NCBI GenBank assembly: GCA_023525715.1
Contig: JAKNSD010000063.1
Coordinates: 744,001 to 808,000 of the forward strand
DNA from: Cichorium intybus
Lineage: Eukaryota > Streptophyta > Magnoliopsida > Asterales > Asteraceae
Length of the DNA stretch: 64,000 nucleotides
Reading direction: 5' to 3'
The notes under the pieces are model-generated. The model did not search any database, had not been told where the DNA came from, and saw nothing but the letters and a program-made list of their open reading frames with translations. Position numbers and translations under genes: made by a program. This document shows positions 48,257-63,514 of the stretch, in pieces (the first letter of the stretch is position 1; every line of letters starts with the position of its first letter).

Positions 48257-51241
48257 GTATATGGGGAAAGAAGAACGCACGTGCCAAGTATCATTAGTGT
48301 GGCTAAGGCTCGAAGATGTATCAGGAAAGGGTGTGTATCTTTCCTGGCCTATGTGATGACAGAAGATAAAGTGAAACAGACGTACAAAGACATAGAAGTG
48401 GTAAAAGAGTTTCCAGAAGTTTTCCCGAATGAATTACCAGGCTTGCCACCAGAAAGGCAGGTTGAATTCAGAATAGATCTTGTCCCAGGAGTTTCTCCAA
48501 TAGCACGAGCACCGTACCGGCTAGCACCAACTGAGATAAGGGAATTAATGTCCCAGTTGCAGGAGTTATTAGATAAAGGCTTCATCAGGCCTAGTTCTTC
48601 TCCGTGGGGTGCTCCAGTTCTGTTTGTGAAGAAGAAGGATGGATCAATGCGGATGTGCATTGATTACAGAGAATTGAACAAGATTACCATCAAGAACCGT
48701 TACCCGTTGCCCAGAATAGACGATTTGTTCGACCAGTTGCAAGGGGCAGATTATTTCTCGAAAATTGATTTAAGATCTGGGTATCATCAAGTCAGGGTAA
48801 AAGAAAGTGATGTAGAGAAGACGGCGTTTCGTACACGATACGGGCATTATGAGTTCCTAGTAATGCCATTTGGTCTTACGAATGCACCAGCGATCTTTAT
48901 GGACTTGATGAATCGGGTCTGTAAACCATTTCTAGACCGGTTTGTGATAGTGTTCATAGATGACATTCTGATCTACTCAAAGAATAAAGAAGAGCATACG
49001 AGCCATTTGCGGTTGGTACTTGAGACATTGAAGCGAGAACATCTATATGCAAAGTTCTCCAAGTGCGAGTTTTGGATGAGAGAAGTGCAGTTCCTTGGAC
49101 ATGTTGTTTCTATCCAAGGTATAAAAGTTGATCCAGCGAAAGTTGAAGCAGTGATGAAATGGGAGCCACCTAAGACGCCAACAGAAGTTAGAAGTTTTCT
49201 TGGTCTTGCCGGGTACTACCGGAGATTTATTCAAGATTTTTCTCGTATAGCTGTGCCACTTACACAGTTAACCCGAAAAGAAGAGCAGTTTAGATGGAAA
49301 GAGGAACAAGAAAGAGCTTTCGCTACCTTAAAAGAGAAGTTGTGTAACGCGCCTGTCCTTACATTGCCAGATGGGACAGAAGATTTTGAAGTGTACAGCG
49401 ATGCCTCGCATCGAGGGCTTGGCTGTGTATTGATGCAAAGAGGGAAGGTTATAGCATACGCTTCCAGACAGTTGAAAGATCCAGAGAAAAAGTACACAAC
49501 CCACGATCTAGAACTTGCAGCGATCGTATTTGCCTTGAAGATTTGGAGACATTACTTGTATGGTACAAAGTGCAAGCTATTCACCGATCACAAGAGTTTG
49601 CAGTATGTGTTCACTCAAAAAGAGTTGAACATGAGACAGAGCAGATGGCTAGAGCTGATTAGTGACTATGATTGTGACATTATATACCATCCGGGTAAAG
49701 CAAATGTTGTAGCAGATGCATTAAGTAGAAAAGCTCCTGAGAAAAGAATCAAGGCAAGGTCGATGCGCATAGAACTGGTGTCCAATATTATAGAACACAT
49801 TAAAGTAGCTCAACAGAAAGTTGAAGAAAGTGGAGACTTAAAAGATGAAAGGCTAGGAAAAGACATTCAGTTTGAGACTAATAGCCAAGGATTAAAGACC
49901 TACAGAAACCGTATTTGGGTACCGAAAGCAGGAGGTTTGAGAAAGCTAATTCTTGACGAGTCGCATAAGTCAAAGTATTCCATTCATCCTGGGAGTACCA
50001 AGACTTATCAAGATTTGAAAAGACAGTATTGGTGGCCTGGAATGAAGCAAAGAATAGCTAAGTACATATCCAAGTGTGTTATATGTGCACAAGTCAAGGC
50101 GGAACATCAGGTCCCGCATGGAGATGCTCAGTCATTACAAATTCCAGCCGGAAAGTGGGAAGATGTAACCATGGACTTGGTTGTCGGGTTACCGAGAACG
50201 AGAAGAGGTCATGATAGTATATGGGTCATAGTGGACCGGTTGACCAAGAGTGCACTATTTCTAGCTATAAAAGAAACTACTCCATTGGAGCAGTTAGCCC
50301 AGTTGTATTCAGATGAAGTGTTAAGAAGATATGGTGCACCGTTGTCTATCGTGTCAGACAGAGACCCCAGATTTACCTCTAACTTTTGGAGAGCTTTACA
50401 AGATAAAATGGGGACAAGAATTCAGTTAAGTACAGCTTATCATCCACAAACGGATGGTCAGAGTGAACGAACGATTCAGACACTAGAAGACATGCTACGA
50501 TCATGCGTGATGGAATTTGGGGGTAGTTGGGATGAACACCTGCCATTAGTGGAGTTTGCATACAACAACAGCTACCATTCCAGCATCAAAATGCCACCTT
50601 TTGAGGCATTATATGGTAGAAAGTGTAGAACTCCTTTATGTTGGTTGGAAGCGGGTGAGACTAAGCTTACGGGACCAGAGATTGTTAGAGTAACTAATGA
50701 GAAGATTGGAGTAATTCAAGCCAACATGAAAGCAGCACAGGATCGGCAAAAGAGTTACTCGAATCTAAAGAAGAGACCGTATGACTTGCAAGAAGGGGAT
50801 TTGGTAATGATTAAAGTGTCCCCATGGAAAGGAGTGGTTAGATTTGGCAAGAGAGAAAAGTTGAGTCCAAGGTACATTGGACCTTTTAGAATCCTGAAGA
50901 GAGTTGGGTTACAAGCATTCAAGATAGAGTTACCACCCGAACTCAGTGGAATACATGATACCTTTCATGTATGCTACTTGAAGAAGTATTTTGGTAAAGA
51001 AGAGTTAGTAATACCGTATACTGACTTGAGGGTGGAGACTCCTAGCAAACTGATTGAGGAACCCGAAGCCATCCTAGAAATGCAGACTAAAAAGCTAAGG
51101 AATAAGGAGATTGATCTTGTTCTAGTGAAGTGGAAGCATCCATTAGGGTCAAACCTAACTTGGGAGACATTAGCAGAAATGAAGAAAAGATATCCGAATT
51201 TCACCGATTACGAAAAGATTCCGAGGACGGAATCTGCTTAA
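48257..51241 (+). CDS. Gypsy-2 Pol: RT, RNase H, integrase, chromodomain-like tail
   Basis: First ATG at 48281, but homology (VYGERR) already begins right after the TAA. From 48281: RT at about 85-260 with D163, FIDD (D227, D228) and LGHVVS; RNase H D374 (YSDASHRG), E411, D436 (TDHKSL) and DALSRK; integrase zinc site H562/H569/C599/C602; DDE triad D632, D693, E729 (DX35E); a GPFRILKRVG-type C-terminal region; and a chromodomain-like tail at about 925-972 (EEPEAILEMQTK, VLVKWKHP, TWETLAEM). Chromodomains direct insertion into chromatin with certain histone marks. All catalytic residues are present and there are no frameshifts. It is expressed with Gag only if the upstream TAA is bypassed, because the ATG at 48281 lacks an obvious own promoter. 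Confidence 0.93.
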   Translation, partial: VYGERRTHVPSIISVAKARRCIRKGCVSFLAYVMTEDKVKQTYKDIEVVKEFPEVFPNELPGLPPERQVEFRIDLVPGVSPIARAPYRLAPTEIRELMSQLQELLDKGFIRPSSSPWGAPVLFVKKKDGSMRMCIDYRELNKITIKNRYPLPRIDDLFDQLQGADYFSKIDLRSGYHQVRVKESDVEKTAFRTRYGHYEFLVMPFGLTNAPAIFMDLMNRVCKPFLDRFVIVFIDDILIYSKNKEEHTSHLRLVLETLKREHLYAKFSKCEFWMREVQFLGHVVSIQGIKVDPAKVEAVMKWEPPKTPTEVRSFLGLAGYYRRFIQDFSRIAVPLTQLTRKEEQFRWKEEQERAFATLKEKLCNAPVLTLPDGTEDFEVYSDASHRGLGCVLMQRGKVIAYASRQLKDPEKKYTTHDLELAAIVFALKIWRHYLYGTKCKLFTDHKSLQYVFTQKELNMRQSRWLELISDYDCDIIYHPGKANVVADALSRKAPEKRIKARSMRIELVSNIIEHIKVAQQKVEESGDLKDERLGKDIQFETNSQGLKTYRNRIWVPKAGGLRKLILDESHKSKYSIHPGSTKTYQDLKRQYWWPGMKQRIAKYISKCVICAQVKAEHQVPHGDAQSLQIPAGKWEDVTMDLVVGLPRTRRGHDSIWVIVDRLTKSALFLAIKETTPLEQLAQLYSDEVLRRYGAPLSIVSDRDPRFTSNFWRALQDKMGTRIQLSTAYHPQTDGQSERTIQTLEDMLRSCVMEFGGSWDEHLPLVEFAYNNSYHSSIKMPPFEALYGRKCRTPLCWLEAGETKLTGPEIVRVTNEKIGVIQANMKAAQDRQKSYSNLKKRPYDLQEGDLVMIKVSPWKGVVRFGKREKLSPRYIGPFRILKRVGLQAFKIELPPELSGIHDTFHVCYLKKYFGKEELVIPYTDLRVETPSKLIEEPEAILEMQTKKLRNKEIDLVLVKWKHPLGSNLTWETLAEMKKRYPNFTDYEKIPRTESA

Positions 51242-51252
51242 GGAGGGGTGAC
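51241..51252 (+). promoter_or_regulatory. Gypsy-2 polypurine tract
   Basis: AGGAGGGGTGAC overlaps the end of the pol stop codon and immediately precedes the 3' LTR (TGTAAGAACCC). Confidence 0.9.
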
Positions 51253-53699
51253 TGTAAGAACCCGCGAAAAAGTCAAAAAGGGTAAAACCGTCTTTTGTCA
51301 TATTGTACGACTATTATGTGTAATAATATGTATTTGTACAATAATAATATAAGAAATAAAAGTTTATGTGAAATTTGGAGTTTTGACGCGTGAATAGTGA
51401 AAAATGGCCAAAAAGGGCAAAATGGTCATTTGACATAAAAATGACCAAAATGTCAAGGAAAATGTTAAGTTGGAAGTTAATTGTGAAGTTGTGACTTTTG
51501 GATCATTTTTGAAGAGAAATTAAAAGTTAGGGACCAAAATGTAAAGTTTATTTATAAATAAGTTATATATATTATCTATTAGTTATTATGCCTATCATTT
51601 GAGGGATTAAGAAAACTTCTCCAGAGAGTTCCAGAGAGCACGGGAGACAGCAAGAAAGAGCAAGAGGGAAGAAGAAGAGATCAAGGGAATTGCCAAGAAC
51701 AAGGGAATCAAGGGTTGGAATTAGTGATTCCAAGGTAAGGTTTCTCTAGTTTTAACCTAGTTCTTGGGTGTTCTTGAATTAGTTGAGTAGAAACTGAAAT
51801 TGCAGCTAAAAGTCATGTGGGTTAAGTAACTAATGTTCCCAATAAGCCATTAGTTAAGAACTTAACCCAAAAGCATGAAAGTAGAATGCTATAATTGAGA
51901 ATTTTCAAATTTAGCCAAGAACGTTAATTTCTGTAATTGAGTTATTGAAGTGTTTTTAATAGCTTAAAACATGTGATTAGTCAAGGGTTTTGGTCCTAGA
52001 ACAAACCCCATACGATTAAGCACTGAAATAAGTGCTTAATGGGTGAAAACTGCGTGCTACAGTGCACAAATCGCGACTGAACAGGCTACTGCCCAGGCGC
52101 CAGGCGCAGTGCGCCCAGGACCAGGGTGGGGTGCGCCCAGGCGCAGTGCGCCCCTAGCCAGGCGCAGTGCGCCTTCAGTCAGGGGCCAGACAGGGACCAA
52201 AAATGTTAAAATTTTCAAATAACTCAAACGCTAGAAACCATAGCTAGACATGTCCGATTGACCTGAAATTTCAGACATAACCTTAACATGGTATAAGAAC
52301 ATGTCGGGAATGGTCAAATCCGAAATTCGACCTTGCGGAAAAATCACTGTAGCGGCAGAGGCTAAAATTACTATTCATGCCCATGATTTTTAGAATTTGA
52401 GCTAGACTTGTCCAATGAACTCCAAATTTGAAACACAAGTCTAATATAGTCAAAGATTTCATGGAAAAGAATCGGAACTGAAATACGACCCCTCGGGGGG
52501 TACTGTAGCAGTATACGCGTATTTCGGAGAAAACCGTAAAATGAGTTTATAAATGGTTATACATTTATTATAACCTAGAGCTATGTTATATGAGACCTTA
52601 GCATTATAGAGTTAATTATATTGAGTATTTATATATACAATTTGTATAGGTGGTGCTTCAAACGTTGTTGAGCACGGGAAGGGAAAAGCCGTACGAGAAG
52701 CTTAGTAAACCGAAATAGAATCAAGGTGAGTTTTATGAGGATTTCTATAGTGCATAGCAAAATGTTATTTTTCAGAAAAGTATGATTTCCAATGTTTATA
52801 AATACTATAGTTTGGAAAATAATTTTGAATGAAGCTCTATACAAGGGCTTAGTATTTTTAACAGATTTGCAAGTATTTTTGTAAGAAGTTCCTTATGGGA
52901 ACTAAGGTGTCAAAAGCAGTTTTTGAAAGTATTTTTAGTAAAGAGTCATGAAATGTCTGAGCAAGAATAGTTTACAAATTGTGTCCCACTTTGACCAATT
53001 TGAGATGAAATGAAGTAAGAATTAAAGAAGTATGAGCCAGTTGTCCGGACTAGGATCACCCACATAATCGGGGGATCAAAAGACACTACTGGGATGGTAC
53101 CTCCCGTCGCGAAGTAGTTGTCTAGCTTAGCATAACCTTGTGCTTGAATTTGTTCCAAGTCACGAAGGGGAGACAGAATGAGCAAACCGAGTGGGCAGAT
53201 CTGTTCTGTTCCGCGAGGGGAGCTAGTCGAATGAATTAATTAACTTAATTCATAAGTTTCAGTTGGTCACGAGAAATGAGAAAGAAAAGCAGTTTTAAGA
53301 AAGAAAGTCTTTTTCAAGTTTGAAAGTAAATAAGGAAAAGTTATTTTGACATTTATGAAATAAATCAGTTTTTAGCAATGTACTTTTGATATTTCAAGTT
53401 TTGAATAGAAAAGTTTTGGGTCTAAACCCATATTACTCACGAGACTTTATGTCTCACGTATTCTATGTTTTTGAAATGCTATGTACTTAGGTGAAGGGAG
53501 CGAGAGTTGCAGTTGGGACCGTTATTGTACACTGTAAGTTTAAATTATGGTTATCTGTATTGAGTCTGTAATACCCCTCAAGTTTTAAGTTTGTAAAATA
53601 AATAAAAATTTAAGTGGCTATTTTATAGTCACGAGTTGTAAATTATGTTTGAAAACTGTATTTGTATTTTAAATATGATTTGAGAAAAGGGGTGTTACA
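51253..53699 (+). repeat. Gypsy-2 3' LTR
   Basis: 2447 bp, near-identical to the 5' LTR. Visible differences include one extra G in a G run near 52500 and substitutions near 51521, 52126, 52220 and 52833. The GC-rich CAGGCGCAGTGCGCC array recurs at about 52093-52180. Confidence 0.95.
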
Positions 53700-53940
53700 T
53701 TAACAAGTACCCAAATTCAAGACATTAACAAAGTATGATGCTATAACACGCATAAAAGTCAAAAGATTTTGCTATTAACAAGTACCAAAATTCACCACAT
53801 TAACAAAGTATGATGCTATAACACGCATAAAAGTCGGAACATGTTGCTATTAAAAGTACCAAAACTCAACATATTAACAAAGTATGATGCTATAACACGC
53901 ATAAAAGTCAGAATATGTTGCTATTAATAGTAAAGAACAT
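53700..53940. repeat. 75-bp tandem array of MULE-2, right part
   Basis: Three head-to-tail units of about 75 bp (units start near 53724, 53799 and 53873), each with ATTAACAAAGTATGATGCT and ATAACACGCATAAAAGTC. It was continuous with 43937-44028 before Gypsy-2 inserted. Confidence 0.88.
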
Positions 53941-54167
53941 TAAGTAATACCACGATCATAATAAAACAGGAACTTAAATTGGTTGTATCATAAGCTTAAA
54001 ACCAAAGTACTTGTAGGGTTAGCATTCGTTACAAAGGCAAGGATGACCTTACATAAGCTTAACAAAAAGGTACAACCAATATCACCACAAGGATGACCAA
54101 AACATTAACAAAACAAAGAACCTAATACCACTTAATACCACCACGTCCACCAACGATGAACAAAACA
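53941..54167 (-). other. MULE-2 transposase 3' flank
   Basis: AT-rich trailer between the tandem array and the stop codon of the transposase remnant. Nothing else seen. Confidence 0.5.
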
Positions 54168-55542
54168 TTAAGTTTTTGCCTTCCCCTTTCCCTTTCCCTT
54201 GACAGTTGCTTTTCCAAGACCATGGCCACCACGTCCACCAACACGACCGCCATCAGTTGACTTTTGACCTTTACAGGTCCTTGAATTATGTCCAAAATTT
54301 TTGCATTTGGTACACGTAACCGATTTAAGAGCTCGAGAGACGGTAGTTCCTTTGATCAAATCGTCCTTTTCAAAAGCTGACTGCCTTCTTTTCTTTTTTG
54401 GGCGTCCTATTGTTACACGATGTTTAGGAGGTAATAAAGTAGTTGGGCATGGTGACTTCACCCACATGTTTTTCCCATTGATCGGATCAATTTTAAATGT
54501 GTACATCTCCTTCCAAGTTGATAACCAATAGCATGGATAAACAAATGTTTCTGGAATCCCAACCTCGCGATTATTTTTCCTCATATCCCAAATTGCAGCT
54601 ATAGCATGTTTGCAGGGAATTCCCGTTAGTTCCCACTTCTTGCATGAACATATCTGTTGACCCACATCTACGGCGCACTGATCTTGCCACGGTCCACTAA
54701 CTTGATACTTCCCGTTACCACAAAAAACAGTTTGATAATCTTCTGCTTCACTCTTGATCTTTTCCAATCCATTCAACATCAGTATCAACATTCATGTGGA
54801 AATCTTTCATGTCCACATCAACATCATCTAACGCATTATCCTCGTCTACAAGAAAGTCACCATCTTCGCTTTCATCTTCATCTGTATTGTTGCTTCCATC
54901 ATTACTGTTGCATTCATCGTCCCCATTATTGCTTCCATCATTAATGTTGCTTCCATCATTACTGTGGCATTCATCCTCGCCATTGTTGCTCCCATCATTA
55001 ATGTTGCATTCATCAGGTTCAACACTTAGTGGGGGTGTATCTGTAACTGGGTTTGGGGGTGTGTCTATTTCTGGTGAAGGTTTATCAGGTTCAACATTCT
55101 CATGCCAATTTAAAAGCAATCTTTTAGAGCAAATAGGAGCTTCATGTATTTTAACTATACGTACCTTACATGGGTTTGGGGACATCGAGTACGTATGCAA
55201 TTTTGTTTCCCCATGCTCCGTATACACATCGATTAACTTATGTTGACCAACAAAAGTAGCCAAATGGTGCACATCATCGTCCGAAGCCAATGCGAACAGT
55301 CCGAAATCCAAATCCCCCAAAGGTCGCTGAAAATGATAGTACAGGGTTGATAGTTGTTCACCAATGTGCCCTAGTTCTTCCATCATGTCGTCGATGTCGT
55401 GAATGGAGAACTTATCAATATCCAGCAAATCAACATAATCTTCTTTTCCCTTCACGTACTTTCTTCCAGGAAAAGAAGTGAAATGTCCACCATGATGTAA
55501 CCGTATTGAAAAAACTGTCGGATGTCCACCTAAGATTGACAA
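54168..55542 (-). pseudogene. MULE-2 transposase with catalytic core deleted
   Basis: Reading leftwards from 55542: the PB1-like N-terminal domain of plant MULEs (FSIRLHHGGHF, YVDLLDIDKFSIHDIDDM, YYHFQRPLGDLDFGL); an S/N/D-rich acidic linker with repeated NDGSNNGDDECNS units (about 54880-55015); then VDTDVEWIG. At about 54760 it jumps to the C-terminal part in another frame: YQVSGPWQDQCAVDVG, SWIM finger CSCKKWELTGIPCKH (about 54605-54655), IGRPKKKRR, knuckle CTKCKNFGHNSRTC (about 54265-54310) and a G/K-rich tail. The MuDR DNA-binding region and the DDE domain (several hundred residues in MULE-1) are missing, so it cannot transpose DNA. It may still bind partners or DNA ends if expressed. MULE-2 is thus an internal deletion derivative. 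Confidence 0.85.
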
Positions 55543-55799
55543 TATTTACAGGTATTAGAAGAATTTCGTTCGATTATACGTGAAATACAACGAAATGAAA
55601 CTTGTAAATCATACCGTAGCAACTTTGAACATCGATTTCCTCCATCTTTGCACGTATTTTCCAAGTCCCCATTGTTGATCGTCCGCCTTGGAAGAGGGTT
55701 TTTCGCTTGGATTAGGGCTTAGACGCGATCGCAACGAGAATTCAGTGTCAATCGAGTGTGTCTGTGTGTTTTCGTGTCGTAAACGCTTCAGTTCTTCAT
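55543..55799 (-). other. MULE-2 transposase leader
   Basis: Between the transposase start and the right TIR. It has gene-like base composition and includes a possible short intron (about 55530-55620). No other feature. Confidence 0.45.
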
Positions 55800-56009
55800 G
55801 GCATATAAGCTTTTGGCTGGAATGGACGAAAATACCCCCATCGTGCCAGGCACGTGGGGGTTGTATAACGTTAACAGACGACAATGTTAACATAGGGACC
55901 ATACGCGTGACAAACTTTCATTTTAAGGACCTTCCGAGTTAAACGAATTACTTAGGGACCAGGCGCGTAGGTAACCCTAAACCACAGGGACCATCCATGT
56001 AATTTTCTC
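55800..56009 (-). repeat. MULE-2 right TIR
   Basis: Inverted copy of 43118-43327, followed by TAATTAATA (56010-56018). Confidence 0.93.
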
Positions 56010-56233
56010 TAATTAATAGGGATTGATACATCAAGACATTAAGGTATTGCTGAATAATTATAATGCTTTATATACATTAAAATGTTTCTAACAATCTGTT
56101 AATTACAGCCAGAAAATCTACTTCTTACATCAGATAGAAATTAAAATTTCTGATTAAGGTAGTGTAAAGCCCATGAAAGATAGTATCAGAGTCCTCCAAA
56201 TGCAACATCATGTAACTTTGTATTTCTTTCCAA

Positions 56234-56378
<145 letters not shown>

Positions 56379-56491
56379 GTCATAACTATATATTTTTTAT
56401 ATATGTAATTAGATGATAAAGCTTGCATATTTGTTGGGACAACTTCTTATGTCCCTCCAAAAGTATTAAATTCATCTCCTACAACTATCAG

Positions 56492-57798
56492 GTGAGGGTT
56501 GCTCTTTTTTTCTTACATACTTTGATATTTTAATGTTGACTAACGATCATATGCTTAATGTGTAAAAACAATATATTTTATCGTATGAGTTGCAAGAACT
56601 ACTATCTACAACTTGCTACACTTGAAGGTTTTTATTGATCTACACTGGATTCTCAAACGTAGGTCTAATTTACTTATTTTATGCTTTTATATCTATTTCC
56701 TGTTGTATGTTGATTGTTATGTTTAATATATTATTTCCTTTTTTTTTTTGCTCAACGTGTCCCTTATATATCAACAATTACATTACATAAAACTGTGACT
56801 TTGGAAAATATAAATGGTATGACAATTGGTCATGGGGTTTTCACTTTTGCTATATTGGGTAATGAATACATATCATGATTGCTTTTTAATTTGAAATTCA
56901 TTTCCATTTAACGTTCATATTGGCTTTCAGTTTTGTAACAGTTTCTAGAGTTGGAATTAAAGTTGCAAATCCTCATAAGAGTAACTTATTCAGAAAAATT
57001 GCTTTTGTCTTCTTCAGATTCATGTATAGAGGATGTTATTTTAGCGTGTTTATATCGACAGATCAAAGAGGAGAAATATGGGTCATATGATATCACCACG
57101 TTTACCTTTGACTGAATACAAATGTGAAACATGAAATGTTTTATGAAGACGAATTTTTTAACAGGTTTGGTGGTTTGTGGTCAAAATGGTTAAATGTTTA
57201 GAGCACTTCGAAATATATCGGATCAAATTGAACAACCAAACCTGTTTGTCTTTCTTCTTGAATTCCATACATAAATTAAAATATTAAATATGGTAAGGAA
57301 ACTACTATTCAGATGATGATATCGAATATTTTTCAATAAAAATAATTTATGGGGTTATAAACACTTGAATATACATTTAAACCTTTCGTGAATTTATCTT
57401 TTTTTCATAACTTTTTACTTTTACCTGTATCAATAAATAGAACTCAAATTAACCCTTTTTTGCACAAACGGCTTGGCATCATCCTTTATATTTTTTCAAA
57501 TATATGTTTGGTTTAAAATCATTATATGCCTTATTGTTAGTTGCCGTCCTTTTTGAAAAGCTTGCATTGTGGCGGTCAGTGAAGCTATGGAATGTGCTAT
57601 TATATTCATTGTTTACCTCGTTGTCAAGAATTCCTAGATGTTAGTACAAGATAAGAATTGGAAATAGAACTGGACATTACTTTCTTTTTAACAATATAGG
57701 CAAGGTATTTTGGTTTTTACATGTAATAGCATTGTAATATCATTTCCTTACATATAATAGCAATGTACATTCATTTTCTTATCGAAACCATCCTTTGT
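56492..57798. other. Region downstream of PDK1-pseudogene block d
   Basis: AT-rich with intron-like composition. I looked for the next PDK1 exon and did not find one. No other element seen until the hairpin at 57799. Confidence 0.45.
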
Positions 57799-60859
<3,061 letters not shown>

Positions 60860-60860
<1 letters not shown>

Positions 60861-61270
60861 ATCCACATATGTACAGACGTGCACATGCACATATACATAT
60901 TCATATATGTGCATACGTGCACATACACACATGTACATATAAATGCACATATGTACAGACGTACACATGCACATATACATATGCATATATGTGCATATGT
61001 GCACATACACATATAGACATGTAAGACTCCTTTGAATGTGAAATAATGCAGGTGCATGTGTATGTGTGCAAAAACGTGTGTGTACAAATGTGTGCATATG
61101 TGATTACATGTGCAAAAACGTGTATGTACATATGTGTGCATATGTATACATGTGCATATGTGCATAGGTGTTTATATGCATATAAATGTATGTGCACATA
61201 TGCATATATGCCTATATATGATAAAATAGATGTGCATTTGTTCATATGCGTATATGCATGTATGTATTTA
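60860..61270. repeat. Alternating purine-pyrimidine region with 82-bp tandem units
   Basis: Dense CACATATG, GTGCATATG and ATGTACAGACGT words. Two 82-bp units start near 60864 and 60946, and further copies run in inverse orientation (about 61050-61200, GTGCAAAAACGTGTRTGTAC). Long alternating R/Y stretches favour Z-DNA or cruciform forms. Open frames full of Cys, His, Thr and Tyr here are artefacts. Confidence 0.8.
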
Positions 61271-61730
61271 TTTTAATGAATATACATATATTAATTTTTA
61301 TTAATGTTATTGCAGATTTTGGAGAAGTTATCGAGCAAATTGAAGAAATGAAAATTGAAAATTTGAGGAATGAAGACATCATGAATTTTCGTTGTATTAT
61401 TTATATTTTTTGTATGTAACGTTTATTTTTTTTCGTTGTACTTTTTAAATTTTATGTATGTATCGTTAAAAACAGTTGTATATTATTGTTTATAATAAAA
61501 TGCGTTATTTATTTTTTACATTTAGATATTAAAATACGAATACATATATATGTATTGTGAAAATATGCATATATGCATTTTCGAGTATGCATATATGCAT
61601 CTGCGAGTGTGCATATATACACATGCAAATACACTAATATGTTTTTTTTAATTTCGAAAATTTGTTTTTTTTTAATTCAGAACTTTTTTGTTTTTTTCAA
61701 ATTTCAAAAATTCTCATATTTAAAAAAAAC
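61271..61730 (+). other. Possible single captured exon in AT-rich sequence
   Basis: A TTATTGCAG acceptor at about 61305-61314 is followed by a frame reading GEVIEQIEEMKIENLRNEDI to TAA near 61420. It is not recognised and no neighbouring exon is visible. The remainder is A/T-rich with ATATGCAT words. Confidence 0.3.
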
Positions 61731-62439
61731 AAAAATTCGAAAAATCAAATTCCAAAAAAATCTGGTTTTAAAAAAACGAAAATTTGATTTTTTTTTTTAA
61801 ATTTGAAAATTCAAATCTAATATGCTTGATTTTAGGAATGGTTATTTTGTTGTCAAAAATAAAAAAATCAGAATTAAATGAAATTTTTGGTATCTATCAA
61901 AAGAATTGGAATATGTTATGTACTTTCTAGAGGAACAAATGTATTTCATAATCATTATTGTTTTAAGGATTAATTACAAATATGCTAATACCAATACGAT
62001 GAACCAACTTCTTTTTCGAATGAAAATGACCAAATAAAACAGTTAACCATCTACCCATTACCTCTCCCCCCCACCCCCCCCCCCCCCACAAAAATTCGAA
62101 AAATCAAATTCCAAAAAAATCTGGTTTTAAAAAAACGAAAATTTGATTTTTTTTTTAAATTTGAAAATTCAAATCTAATATGCTTGATTTTAGGAATGGT
62201 TATTTTGTTGTCAAAAATAAAAAAATCAGAATTAAATGAAATTTTTGGTATCTATCAAAAGAATTGGAATATGTTATGTACTTTCTAGAGGAACAAATGT
62301 ATTTCATAATCATTATTGTTTTAAGGATTAATTACAAATATGCTAATACCAATACGATGAACCAACTTCTTTTTCGAATGAAAATGACCAAATAAAACAG
62401 TTAACCATCTACCCATTACCTCTCCCCCCCCACCCCCCC

Positions 62440-62447
<8 letters not shown>
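61731..62447 (+). repeat. 359-bp direct tandem duplication of a Helitron 3' region
   Basis: Copy 1 is 61731-62089 and copy 2 starts at 62090. They are near-identical from AAAAATTCGAAAAATC through CCATTACCTCTCCCCCCC. Only copy 2 continues into a Helitron-like terminus at 62470. Each copy ends in a long C run. Confidence 0.85.

Positions 62448-63197
<750 letters not shown>

Positions 63198-63236
<39 letters not shown>
63198..63236. repeat. (TA)n microsatellite
   Basis: Short TA run between element 4 and the inverted Helitron end. Confidence 0.95.
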
Positions 63237-63460
63237 TAGCAGGCGTCCCGCGCGATGCGGTGGCCGGGGGGGGGGGGGTGGGGGGGGAGAGGTAATGGGT
63301 AGATGGTTAACTGTTTTATTTGGTCATTTTCATTCGAAAAAGAAGTTGGTTCATCGTATTGGTATTAGCATATTTGTAATTAATCCTTAAAACAATAATG
63401 ATTATGAAATACATTTGTTCCTCTAGAAAGTACATAACATATTCCAATTCTTTTGATAGA
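63237..63460 (-). mobile_element. Helitron-like 3' terminus (- orientation) with G run
   Basis: Reverse-complement copy of the sequence up to 62470: CTAGCAGGCGTCCCGCGCGATG, then long G runs (63264-63290), then shared sequence to about 63458. The parent element extends to the right, over the RRM exon fragment. Confidence 0.65.
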
Positions 63461-63514
63461 TTACATTCCTTTCAAAAACATTCTACAAACCAGACAATAA
63501 ACTACAAAAGTAAC

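Larger units (their letters stand above)
44029..53699 (+). mobile_element. Gypsy-2: young Ty3/Gypsy chromovirus, TSD TTAAC
   Basis: TTAAC flanks both ends (44024-44028 and 53700-53704). The LTRs are 2446 and 2447 bp with about ten substitutions and one indel by eye, so the insertion is recent. In order: LTR, PBS, gag-protease frame, single in-frame TAA, pol frame with RT, RNase H, integrase and a chromodomain-like tail, polypurine tract, LTR. Apart from the TAA it looks intact. The long LTRs and chromodomain suggest a Tekay-like chromovirus; the lineage call is inference. Confidence 0.95.
43118..56009. mobile_element. MULE-2: Mutator-like element with long TIRs, carrying Gypsy-2
   Basis: TIRs of about 210 bp (43118-43327 and 55800-56009) begin GAGAAAATTACATGGATGG and differ by only a handful of bases. 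The 9-bp TSD TAATTAATA is perfect. Without Gypsy-2 the element is about 3.2 kb. Inside are a small GRF-zinc-finger gene on the + strand, a 75-bp tandem array, and a transposase gene on the - strand that lost its catalytic core. The TIRs look intact, so mobilisation by another MULE's transposase is conceivable. It landed in an exon of the PDK1-like pseudogene. Confidence 0.93.

Noticed and set aside
56492..57798. Further PDK1 exons
   Set aside because: No match to the expected next kinase block (a DLWALGC-type motif) was found in any frame by eye.
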